DNA from: Caldifarciminota bacterium
GTDB lineage: Bacteria > SDB-A
Assembly: GCA_016929715.1 (NCBI GenBank)
Contig: JAFGIG010000049.1
Location: forward strand, 1-42,796
Length of the DNA: 42,796 nt
Direction: 5' to 3'
This document shows, one piece after another, positions 1-6,610 of the stretch. Position 1 is the first letter of the stretch, and each line of letters starts with the position of its first letter. The position numbers and the translations under genes are program-made. The notes beneath the pieces are model-generated. The model saw nothing but the letters and a program-made list of their open reading frames with translations, was not told the DNA's origin and did no database searches.

Positions 1-63
1 CATTTATTTGATATATGCCGCATGACAATTGTCAGAACATATCCTCAAGAAAGATATCATTAA

Positions 64-92
64 TTGATAGAATCTCTTTATTAGTATAGAAT
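64..92 (+). promoter_or_regulatory. sigma70-like promoter for the GAF-protein gene
   Basis: TTGATA at 64-69, a 17-base spacer, and TAGAAT at 87-92 match the -35 and -10 consensus at five of six positions each. The predicted start near 99 leaves a leader of about 32 bases carrying AGAGG at 121-125, five bases before the ATG at 131. This was found by eye and not tested. Confidence 0.5.
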
Positions 93-130
93 TATATTGA
101 TTTTGTCGTTCTATAACATAAGAGGTTTTG

Positions 131-844
131 ATGGAAAACAGAATTGAAGAAATATCGGTTCCGGATGAAACCATTAAAACATGGCAGGAAATTGTAGATA
201 TAATAGCAGAAATTGCTAAAGTTCCGGCATGCCTTATTATGAGATTGAAAGAACCTTGCTTGGATGTTTTTGTGTCCAGCAAGAGACCTGGGAATCCATA
301 TAAACCTGGAGAGAAAGACATCTTTGAAGGATCCGGTTTATATTGTGAGACGGTTATCAAGACAGGGAAAAAACTTCTTGTTCCCAACGCTTTGGAAGAC
401 GACAATTGGAGAAACAATCCCGACATCAAAAAAGACATGATATCCTATCTCGGTTTTCCGATTTCTTTTCCTGACGGCAAGATTTTCGGGACAATTTGCA
501 TTCTCGACAGCAAAAGAAATGAATATTCTGTGCTTATTGAAAAGCTCATTTTGAAATTCAGGGACTTGATTCAGAACGATCTCGCGCTGATATGGATGAA
601 TCAAATTCTCGGCGAGAACAACCGGAAACTTACTGATTATCTAATGGAACTTCAATCCTTCAAAGGAATGGTCGCCGTGTGTTCCAACTGTAAGAGCATA
701 AGAGACGATAAAGGCGAATGGAAACCAATAGAATATTACTTTCTTCGTCATCCCAAAGCAGATTTCACGCATTGTATTTGTCCTGACTGCATGCTGAAGC
801 TTTATCCGGAAATTGAGAAAAACAATAAAGACAGAGAAAACTGA
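131..844 (+). CDS. GAF-domain sensor protein with C-terminal CxxC...CxxC motif
   Basis: A 237-residue soluble protein. Residues about 12-155 look like a GAF domain, with PxR(L/I)-type strands, an 'SGLYCETV' segment and 'VPNALEDDNWRNNP', which is typical of GAF proteins related to PAS/GAF signalling. Residues 184-228 form a separate module: C184-SN-C187, 'SIRDDKGEWKPIEYY', then C217-PD-C220 and 'LYPE'. That module recurs at the C-terminus of many PAS/GAF and response-regulator proteins. It is probably a small zinc site, but its function is not known to me. The start is ATG 131, five bases after AGAGG; the TTG just before it is not preferred. It lies 15 bases upstream of the baeRF gene and is probably co-transcribed with it. 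There is no output enzyme domain, so it may act by protein contact. The ligand is unknown. Confidence 0.75.
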   Translation: MENRIEEISVPDETIKTWQEIVDIIAEIAKVPACLIMRLKEPCLDVFVSSKRPGNPYKPGEKDIFEGSGLYCETVIKTGKKLLVPNALEDDNWRNNPDIKKDMISYLGFPISFPDGKIFGTICILDSKRNEYSVLIEKLILKFRDLIQNDLALIWMNQILGENNRKLTDYLMELQSFKGMVAVCSNCKSIRDDKGEWKPIEYYFLRHPKADFTHCICPDCMLKLYPEIEKNNKDREN

Positions 845-859
845 AAAGGAGGTCTCTCG

Positions 860-1939
860 ATGAATCGGCATGATGTCAATTTTCTTCAGCAGATGAAAAG
901 CTATCCCTCAGTTACTATGACGTTGCCGGCTCACAGGTCTGCGCCGGAAAACAAACAGGACCCCATAAGAGTTAAAAATCTCTTCAAAGAAACAACCGAC
1001 AGGCTGTTGAAAGAGTTTGGGAAACGAGAGGTTGAGCCTCTTCTGACCGGGCTTGAAAACGCAATTAATTCTTTTGACTTCCAGTATTCTCTGGACGGGC
1101 TCGCCTTTTTCGCGAACAGGGATTTTGCGAGGGTTTTCAATCTGCCTTTTCCGCTTGAAGAGCGGGTTGTGGTTGAAGAAACTTTTTTTACACGTGATCT
1201 GGTTTTTGCCCTTAACAGAACGCCTAGGTATTGGTTTCTCGCCTTGAGTGAGAAGCCGACAAAACTATTTGAAGGAGTCCGTGAAAATCTTACGGAAATC
1301 CGGGAAGGAGGTTTTCCCATAACACATGAAGGTCCAGGAGGCAGCCAGCCCCTGCCCGGAGGTTTCGGCATAGATAAATCCGCCCACAGAGATGAAAGGC
1401 ACCGGCAGTTTTTCAGAAAGATTGACGAGACATTGAAACCTTTCATCGCCGAGGATCCTCTGCCTCTTGCGCTCGCTGGAGTTGACAGATATTTATCTTT
1501 TTACAATGAGATGTCTGAACATAAAAAATCCATCATCGCCTCTGTCGAAGGCAGTTATGATAAAATATCCCCTCATGAACTGGGAAAACTTATATGGCCT
1601 GAAGTCGAAAAAAAACTCGCCGTTTCGAGAGAGGAAGTCCTCCTTGATCTTGAAAAAGCTGTCGGAGAAAAAAAATTCGCGTCTAATGTTACTGAAGTAT
1701 TTCTAAAGGCTAAGGAAGGAAGGGGCAGAATTCTTCTCGTCGAAGAGGATTTTCATTATCCCGCAAGGTTTGAAGAAGGAAAACTCGTTCCTGCAGAAGA
1801 CCCCTCCGCACAGGGAGTGATTGACGATGTTGTGGACGATATAATTGAGGAAGTTCTCTCGAAAAACGGAAAAGTGGTTTTTGTCAACAGAGGTCAGTTA
1901 AATGAACATGGGAGAATAGCCCTTATATTGCGATACTGA
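860..1939 (+). CDS. Bacterial archaeo-eukaryotic release factor (baeRF) family 3-like protein
   Basis: A 359-residue soluble protein. It resembles the bacterial eRF1-like families, which share the eRF1 domain 2/3 fold with eRF1, Pelota and the ribosome-splitting factors. Visible hallmarks are the N-terminal 'SVTMTLPAHR' strand, 'DGLAFFANRDFARVFNLPFP', the central glycine-rich 'GGSQPLPGGFGID', then 'DERHRQFFRKIDETLKPF' and 'LPLALAGVDRYLSFY', and a C-terminal 'NGKVVFVN' strand with 'GRIALILRY'. No canonical GGQ is seen; the glycine-rich loop sits where the catalytic loop would lie. A strong AAAAGGAGG site precedes the ATG. Members of this family are proposed to act on stalled or hibernating ribosomes, but that is inference from the fold. 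It follows the GAF protein in a probable two-gene operon. Family assignment is fairly sure; biochemical role is not. Confidence 0.7.
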   Translation: MNRHDVNFLQQMKSYPSVTMTLPAHRSAPENKQDPIRVKNLFKETTDRLLKEFGKREVEPLLTGLENAINSFDFQYSLDGLAFFANRDFARVFNLPFPLEERVVVEETFFTRDLVFALNRTPRYWFLALSEKPTKLFEGVRENLTEIREGGFPITHEGPGGSQPLPGGFGIDKSAHRDERHRQFFRKIDETLKPFIAEDPLPLALAGVDRYLSFYNEMSEHKKSIIASVEGSYDKISPHELGKLIWPEVEKKLAVSREEVLLDLEKAVGEKKFASNVTEVFLKAKEGRGRILLVEEDFHYPARFEEGKLVPAEDPSAQGVIDDVVDDIIEEVLSKNGKVVFVNRGQLNEHGRIALILRY

Positions 1940-2032
1940 AAATTATTCTGGATCGAAAATGCGGCTATTTTTAACATAGATTCTCTGACAATGTTTTTAC
2001 TGATACGGATTAATCTTTTTTGAGGAGTAAAA

Positions 2033-2437
2033 ATGGAGAAAAATCAAATCGGCAAAATACACCACATAGAAATATACGTTAAAGACCTCGAGAAAACGAA
2101 AATATTCTGGAATTGGCTTCTCGAAAAGCTCGGTTACAGCGAATATCAGATATGGGACAGCGGTGTCAGTTTTATTTTAGGTGAAACATACATTGTCTTC
2201 GTGCAGGCAGAAGAAAGATTTCTCGATACTCCCTATCACAGATGCAGGGCTGGTTTAAATCATATAGCTTTTCACGGAAAATGCAGGGATTTTGTAGATG
2301 AAATTACCCGGGAATTGAAAAAAAAAGAAGTAAAAATACTGTATGAAGACAAGCATCCATACGCGGGCGGAAGTCAATACTACGCCGTCTATTTTGAAGA
2401 CCCCGACAGGATGAAAGTGGAAATAACTGCAGACTGA
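2033..2437 (+). CDS. VOC-superfamily (glyoxalase/dioxygenase fold) protein
   Basis: A 134-residue single-unit vicinal oxygen chelate protein. It opens with 'KIHHIEIYVKDLEKTKIFWNW', the usual first beta-alpha-beta unit. The second unit carries 'GLNHIAFH', and the protein ends with 'YAVYFEDPDRMKVEI'. The histidines of the two beta-1 strands and the terminal glutamate are in place to bind a divalent metal, as in glyoxalase I-type enzymes. The substrate cannot be told from the sequence; related proteins include glyoxalases, fosfomycin-type resistance enzymes and dioxygenases. GAGGAG lies five bases before the ATG. It stands between the baeRF gene and a decayed adenine deaminase, with no obvious functional link. 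Confidence 0.8.
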   Translation: MEKNQIGKIHHIEIYVKDLEKTKIFWNWLLEKLGYSEYQIWDSGVSFILGETYIVFVQAEERFLDTPYHRCRAGLNHIAFHGKCRDFVDEITRELKKKEVKILYEDKHPYAGGSQYYAVYFEDPDRMKVEITAD

Positions 2438-2444
2438 TTCACAT

Positions 2445-2814
2445 GTGGAAAATCCGCGGCAATCCGGAGATTTGTCTTATGATAAAAGAATCATGGAAAA
2501 GTATTCAGGAAACATCGCCGACCCAGAAAAAGATATTTTGAAAATTACCTTAGTAAACAGATATGAAGACGTAAAACCTGCTGTGGCTTTCGTCAGAAAT
2601 TCTGCCTCTTCCCGTTGCTGGAGAGATGAGCGAAATGGAAATTCTGAATATCGCGCCGGAATACACTAAAATGGACGGACTCGTGAAAAAATCCGGATCA
2701 GCCCTGAAAGCCCCTTTCATGACGCTTTCATTTATGGCGCTGTTGGCAATACCCGAATGCAAACTCAGCGATAAAGGATTGTTTGATGGAGTCAAGTTCG
2801 AGTTTATCCGATAA
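2445..2814 (+). pseudogene. Decayed remnant of adenine deaminase (C-terminal domain only)
   Basis: Two out-of-phase pieces match the C-terminal domain of adenine deaminase. The first piece reads '...DPEKDILKITLVNRYE' and 'VKPAVAFVR', as in the 'DILKIxVVNRY...PAVGFV' segment. The second piece, in the +1 frame from about 2596, reads 'EILPLPVAGEMSEME' and 'ALKAPFMTLSFMALL', ending 'LSDKGLFDGVKFEF'; this is the family's 'LPLPIAGLMS' and 'PFMTLSFLALPVIPELKLTD' ending. Between them roughly 60 residues that normally carry the HDSHN region are missing, with a frame change. The whole N-terminal amidohydrolase barrel is absent. The first frame continues to a stop at 2669. Identification is from remembered family motifs. 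It explains the otherwise empty stretch 2438-2866. Confidence 0.7.
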
Positions 2815-2866
2815 ACCGCATATAGACAGTATCAAAAAGCCTTAAACCCTTATCAAGGATTTTGAC

Positions 2867-3370
2867 TCAGTTTGTCAGGCATTTATTGAGCATTTTATTC
2901 AGCTCCAACGAATAGACAATACTGTAGATTATAAAAAACGCGAAACATGAGATAAAAACCCATGAAAGTCCTGATAACTTCCCGTAGGCGACTTGTTCGA
3001 TTGTGTGCAGAAGAGAGTAGAATAAAATAGATATAGCCGATATAAGACCCGATATCATTTGGGATAAAAGATCCCAGAAAGGTTTTTGCTTTTCTTTAGG
3101 AAGCGACAGAAATTTCTTTTTTTGGGGTATGTTCAAAAGAAAAGTGTGGCGTTTTGAGAAAGCCAGCAGTCCGTAAAGAAAAAGCGCCATCAAGGGAGGG
3201 AGCAGGATAAGACCGATGAGTTCCCATCCTTTGTTCGTCCATCTGTCCGGTTTTCCTGAAAAGCCGAAATGCGCCGGGATTTCGTCAGGCAATGTTCTCC
3301 AGAGGTGGCATCCCCATATAGATCCGGCAGTAATGATGATGACATTGAAGATGTCGTAGATTTTTTTCAT
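2867..3370 (-). CDS. DUF1648-domain membrane protein
   Basis: A 167-residue integral membrane protein. The N-terminal half has the DUF1648 signature 'LPDEIPAHFGFSGKPDRW', placed after the first transmembrane helix as in SdpI-like and related proteins. Hydrophobic segments lie at about residues 8-24, 48-70, 105-125 and 135-158, so four helices are likely. DUF1648 proteins include SdpI, the immunity and signalling partner of a sporulation toxin, but most members have no known role and nothing here points to a toxin. GGAG stands seven bases before the ATG. Its start lies 62 bases downstream of the secreted propeller gene on the same strand, and a strong hairpin (3385-3414) fills that gap, so it may be expressed from the same transcript. 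Confidence 0.7.
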   Translation of the reverse strand: MKKIYDIFNVIIITAGSIWGCHLWRTLPDEIPAHFGFSGKPDRWTNKGWELIGLILLPPLMALFLYGLLAFSKRHTFLLNIPQKKKFLSLPKEKQKPFWDLLSQMISGLISAISILFYSLLHTIEQVAYGKLSGLSWVFISCFAFFIIYSIVYSLELNKMLNKCLTN

Positions 3371-3384
3371 TATAGCTCCGGGTT

Positions 3385-3414
3385 CATCCGCTCCCGGGAT
3401 TACGGGAGCGGATG
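3385..3414 (-). other. 12-bp perfect stem-loop between two minus-strand genes
   Basis: CATCCGCTCCCG (3385-3396) and CGGGAGCGGATG (3403-3414) are perfect inverted arms around a six-base loop. In transcript direction it lies after the secreted-protein stop codon (3433) and just before the GGAG site of the DUF1648 gene. No U-run follows on the minus strand, so it is not a textbook intrinsic terminator. It could attenuate, stabilise the upstream message, or limit access to the downstream ribosome site. Confidence 0.65.
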
Positions 3415-3432
3415 ACAGTTGTTTCTTGAGTT

Positions 3433-4521
3433 TTATCTCGCTATTATAATTCTCTGTGTTTTGGTGAAACCTGAAACCGAGAAATTCGTGAAATAAATGC
3501 CTGAAGGTATTCCATTTGAATCAAAACTGATGCTGTGGTCTCCTTTATCAAAATTGCGCTCTACGGTGTTTATCAACCTGCCGGATAAATTGTATAACTT
3601 GACGGAAACACAGGCGTATTCAGGAAGGGAGAAATGAACCCGGATGAATCCGTCCGCGTTTGAAAAAGCGCAGGAGTGAAGCGCGGGATTGTCAGCCGTC
3701 TCTTCTTCTACTTCATTCGCCTGCATGTGAAAGACGTAAATCGAATCGTTTGTCCAGCAAGAAACCCAAACCCTTCCTGTAAGAGAATCGTATTCCATCC
3801 CTGCCGGATAGAAAGCGGGGGCTGCAGACCATTGGTTGACCCATGACGAATAGGAAAAATCCCACTGGCTGACGAGGTTGGATAGTCCCGCCGTGCTTCC
3901 GTCGCAAGTCCAAATCTGACCGGAGTTGTCAGGAGTGTAGCAAAGTCCCATAGGCCTCACTTCGGGGGAGGTATAGTTGGCGATTATCGTGTCTACTCTT
4001 GTTCCAGAGTTAACATCGTAGGCGACTATAATATCGCTGTTTCCGAATGCCGCCCAAAGATAGGTTCCGTCCCAGGCTAAGTCAAAGGCGAGACCGGATC
4101 CGTATGAAAAAGAATATACGGAGTTCATTGTCGTGGTGTCGATTTTGTAGATCATGTCTGTCCCGAAGTCTGAATGCCAGAGGTAGGAGCCGTCCCATGC
4201 CAGTCCGTATGGATTTGTATTCCCAGGAGTTACGTAGGTGTTCAATATAGCTCCTGTTGTAGCGTCGAGTTTGTATATTTTCTTTCCGTTACTGCTGTTG
4301 CCGTCGCCGCTGTTTGCACACCAGAGATAAACACCGTCGTATGCCAACCCTCTCGGGGCGCCATCTGGAGATGGAAACGCATATAGAAGAGCAGAATCAG
4401 GAAAGATAGGAACGGGATTGTTCGCTTCGACGAAACTGCCTGTTGTTGCGTCGAATTCCAAGGCGTAACCCATGTGGCACAACAGCAGAATTAAAATAAA
4501 ACATGTTCCCATAGCTTTCAC
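3433..4521 (-). CDS. Secreted beta-propeller protein with type-A-like C-terminal sorting domain
   Basis: A 362-residue exported protein. A hydrophobic signal peptide covers residues 3-20. Residues about 45-270 carry repeated propeller strands with the motif GLA(Y/W)DG-x-YLW ('GLAYDGVYLWCANSG', 'GLAWDGSYLWHSDFG', 'DLAWDGTYLWAAFGN'), each followed by '(K/A)IYKLDATTG'-like strands, as in NHL/YncE-type propellers. The last 75 residues resemble a T9SS type A sorting domain: 'VSVKLYNLSGRLINTV', 'GIPSGIYF', ending 'TQRIIIAR'. Such domains direct proteins through the T9SS in FCB bacteria, but related tails also occur where no T9SS is known. The GTG start follows AAAGGAGG by four bases; ATG 4512 is an alternative. 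Its partner or ligand is unknown. Confidence 0.75.
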   Translation of the reverse strand: MKAMGTCFILILLLCHMGYALEFDATTGSFVEANNPVPIFPDSALLYAFPSPDGAPRGLAYDGVYLWCANSGDGNSSNGKKIYKLDATTGAILNTYVTPGNTNPYGLAWDGSYLWHSDFGTDMIYKIDTTTMNSVYSFSYGSGLAFDLAWDGTYLWAAFGNSDIIVAYDVNSGTRVDTIIANYTSPEVRPMGLCYTPDNSGQIWTCDGSTAGLSNLVSQWDFSYSSWVNQWSAAPAFYPAGMEYDSLTGRVWVSCWTNDSIYVFHMQANEVEEETADNPALHSCAFSNADGFIRVHFSLPEYACVSVKLYNLSGRLINTVERNFDKGDHSISFDSNGIPSGIYFTNFSVSGFTKTQRIIIAR

Positions 4522-4549
4522 TTCGCCTCCTTTGTTGTTTTCATTTAAA

Positions 4550-4578
4550 ATTATACATCCCTTGGATATATTAGTAAA
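4550..4578 (-). promoter_or_regulatory. Promoter for the secreted propeller gene
   Basis: On the minus strand TTTACT (4573-4578), a 17-base spacer and a perfect TATAAT (4550-4555) lie about 30 bases before the GTG start. The remaining sequence up to wrbA (4579-4791) is AT-rich and holds no gene I can see. Confidence 0.5.
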
Positions 4579-4699
4579 AATGTTTTAATCCGTTTTGGGT
4601 TGGAGCTTTAATAATAATCTTCTGCAGTGCAATTCATTCGTGGAAAATTTAATAATGATAAAATTGCAAAGAGAAGTTACCTAAATAAAAAACATAGCT

Positions 4700-4728
4700 T
4701 TCAAGCGCTTTTCCTTATGTAATAAAAT
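4700..4728 (+). promoter_or_regulatory. Weak promoter candidate for wrbA
   Basis: TTCAAG (4700-4705), 17 bases, then TAAAAT (4723-4728). The -35 box matches only three of six, so this is tentative. Confidence 0.25.
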
Positions 4729-4791
4729 TAGTTGTTTCTAATGATTCTTATACGGATATGAAAATATTTGATAGAAAAAAAAGGAGGCTCA

Positions 4792-5403
4792 ATGAAAGTG
4801 CTTGTTGTTTTTTACTCTCTTTACGGCCACACATACCGCATGGCTCTTGCGGCTGTCGAAGGAGCCCGAGGTGTGGAAAACGTCGAAGCAGAAATTAAAA
4901 GATGCCCTGAAACCCTTTCAGAGTCTGTTTTGGAAAAAATGGGCGCGATGGAATCTCAGAAAAAGATGTCTCATGTTCCCTTGTGCTCTGTCGAAGACCT
5001 CGAGTCTTCAGACGCTGTAATTTTCGGAACCCCTACGAGGTTCGGAAACATGTGCGGACAGATGAGACAGTTTCTGGATGCGACAGGACGGCTCTGGACT
5101 AAAAGATCTTTGGTGGGTAAAGTGGGCAGTGTTTTTGTCAGCACCGGAACACAACACGGCGGACAGGAATCTACAATTTTAAGCTTCCACACGACACTTT
5201 TGCACCACGGCATGATAATAGTCGGGCTTCCTTATTCATTCGAAGGACAAGGGAGAACCGACGAAATAATCGGAGGCAGTCCCTATGGCGCATCAACCAT
5301 TGCAGGCGGGAACGGAGAGAGGATGCCGAGTGAAAATGAACTTAACGCCGCAAGGTTTCAGGGAGAACACGTCGCTAAAATAACAAAAAAGCTTTTCAAA
5401 TAA
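4792..5403 (+). CDS. wrbA: NAD(P)H:quinone oxidoreductase, WrbA-type flavoprotein
   Basis: A 203-residue flavodoxin-fold FMN protein. WrbA-type enzymes reduce quinones by two electrons and so avoid semiquinone radicals. Visible features: the phosphate-binding loop 'YSLYGHTYRMA' near the N-terminus; 'DAVIFGTPTRFGNMCGQMRQ', the conserved FMN ring-contact loop; 'GSVFVSTGTQHGGQE'; 'LLHHGMIIVGLPY'; and 'GGSPYGASTIAGG', the WrbA signature that separates it from ordinary flavodoxins. Length fits the family (about 200). ATG 4792 was chosen because AAAAGGAGG lies just upstream; reading from the TTG at 4768 would place the ribosome site inside the gene. It converges on mnmA with only 11 bases between stop codons. 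Confidence 0.93.
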   Translation: MKVLVVFYSLYGHTYRMALAAVEGARGVENVEAEIKRCPETLSESVLEKMGAMESQKKMSHVPLCSVEDLESSDAVIFGTPTRFGNMCGQMRQFLDATGRLWTKRSLVGKVGSVFVSTGTQHGGQESTILSFHTTLLHHGMIIVGLPYSFEGQGRTDEIIGGSPYGASTIAGGNGERMPSENELNAARFQGEHVAKITKKLFK

Positions 5404-5414
5404 AACCGAAATCT

Positions 5415-6479
5415 TCAGAAACAATAGATTATGCCGCCGCCGACGACTTTTTCGCCGTCATAGACAACAGCTGACTGTCCCGGAGCTATGCCCTCTTCAG
5501 GATTGGCGAGAGTGATTTTTAAAATATTTTCATCTTCAAAAAAAACGCTGCAGGGGGATCCTCTATGAGCAGCCCTAATTTTGACCCAAACATTTTCGAT
5601 TTTCCCAACGGGATCCATGGACACCCAATTGAAACTGCGGACAGAAAATTGTTTTTTTAACAGTTTATTTTTACTTCCGGCAATCAATTTATTGTTTTTA
5701 TAATCAATGGCAATAACGTAAAGAGGTTCGGTATGAGCTATCTTCAGTCCATGCCGCTGTCCTATTGTAAATTTCCATATTCCTTCGTGATGTCCGAGAA
5801 TTCTACCCTCGGTGTCTGTAATTTCTCCGCTCTTTACGGGTGTGTCTATGATATCCGAATAATCACCAAAATAAAAATCCTGACTTTCCGGTTCCGACCA
5901 GCTCGGGAGTCCCTTTTTTCTGGCTATCTCCCTGACTTCATCCTTGAAAAATTCTCCGAGAGGGAAGAGAGTGTGTTTTAACTGACACTGAGTTAAACCG
6001 TATAAAAAGTAGGATTGGTCTTTCGAAAGGTCTTTTGCTCTTCGCAATATATGTCTTCCATTGGATTTAGCGGGTTCAATTCTCGCATAGTGCCCTGTAG
6101 CAAAAAAATCTGAGCCAGTCTTTTTTCTTGCTTTTTCCGAGAGGAGTCCGAATTTTATCCTGCTGTTGCATATGACGCAGGGATTTGGCGTTCTGCCGGA
6201 AAGATATTCTTTCTTAAAATTCGACAAGACGATATTGCTAAATTCATTTGATAAATCGAATTCAAGGTGTTCTATGCCGATAATTCCGCATATCATGCGG
6301 ATTCTTTCCTTTCTTTCGCTCATGTTATAATTGAAACATGAATTTTTCTTTGTCGCTGTGCCGGTTGTTGCCTTCCATAAATTCATAGTCACGCCAGTGA
6401 TTTCGTGTCCTTTTTCCTTTAGGAGAAGAGCCGTGACGGAAGAATCAACTCCGCTGCTTATACCTACAGCTATTTTCAT
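5415..6479 (-). CDS. mnmA: tRNA-specific 2-thiouridylase MnmA (variant lacking the second catalytic Cys)
   Basis: A 354-residue enzyme that adenylates and thiolates U34 of tRNA-Lys, -Glu and -Gln. The N-terminal PP-loop reads 'AVGISSGVDSS' (residues 4-14; the usual form is SGGVDSS). 'GRTPNPCVICNSRIKFG' (95-111) holds C101 and C104 in a CxxC at the first catalytic cysteine. 'FFATGHYARI' and 'KDQSYFLYGL' follow, and the C-terminal domain has 'FTIGQRHGL' and 'GIAPGQSAVVYDG'. At the second catalytic site the usual ESQ-x-x-CF(I/V) is 'ESQDFYFGDY', with Tyr203 for Cys. Together with the CxxC and an upstream C48, this suggests a subfamily that may use an iron-sulphur cluster rather than a cysteine persulfide relay. 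ATG 6479 fits the family N-terminus; longer upstream reading gives a non-homologous leader. No SD is visible (see promoter). Confidence 0.9.
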   Translation of the reverse strand: MKIAVGISSGVDSSVTALLLKEKGHEITGVTMNLWKATTGTATKKNSCFNYNMSERKERIRMICGIIGIEHLEFDLSNEFSNIVLSNFKKEYLSGRTPNPCVICNSRIKFGLLSEKARKKTGSDFFATGHYARIEPAKSNGRHILRRAKDLSKDQSYFLYGLTQCQLKHTLFPLGEFFKDEVREIARKKGLPSWSEPESQDFYFGDYSDIIDTPVKSGEITDTEGRILGHHEGIWKFTIGQRHGLKIAHTEPLYVIAIDYKNNKLIAGSKNKLLKKQFSVRSFNWVSMDPVGKIENVWVKIRAAHRGSPCSVFFEDENILKITLANPEEGIAPGQSAVVYDGEKVVGGGIIYCF

Positions 6480-6487
6480 GAATACTT

Positions 6488-6515
6488 TTATTACACAAAA
6501 ATAAATATCGGGCAA
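6488..6515 (-). promoter_or_regulatory. Promoter of mnmA, possibly giving a leaderless mRNA
   Basis: TTGCCC (rc of 6510-6515), 16 bases, then TAATAA (rc of 6488-6493), ending only eight bases before the ATG. No SD is present, so the transcript may begin at or next to the start codon. Confidence 0.4.
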
Positions 6516-6575
6516 GGCAATACGATGCAACTGTCATTGAAAAAATTCAAGGTTATGGAAGTTTAATTAAACTGG

Positions 6576-6604
6576 TTTTCAGAACTAAAAAATATCCGTA
6601 AAAT
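6576..6604 (+). promoter_or_regulatory. Promoter of hydE, possibly giving a leaderless mRNA
   Basis: TTTTCA (6576-6581), a 17-base spacer, TAAAAT (6599-6604), then six bases to ATG 6611. No SD is visible. Confidence 0.45.
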
Positions 6605-6610
6605 AAACGC

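Noticed and set aside
4-438. Long minus-strand open frame opposite the GAF gene
   Set aside because: It overlaps a well-supported plus-strand gene, has low-complexity Ser/Ile/Phe composition, and shows no ribosome site or family motif.
931-1446. 171-codon minus-strand open frame inside the baeRF gene
   Set aside because: It is fully inside a gene with a strong SD and recognisable fold motifs; the composition is Ser/Arg/Lys-rich as expected for antisense reading.
2815-2866. Possible terminator between the adenine deaminase remnant and the DUF1648 gene
   Set aside because: Only a 4-bp CCTT/AAGG pairing can be drawn, too weak to support a terminator.
6480-6530. N-terminal extension of MnmA by 17 residues
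   Set aside because: The extension matches no MnmA N-terminus; 'MKIAVGISSG' is where the family starts, and the promoter -10 lies in this stretch.
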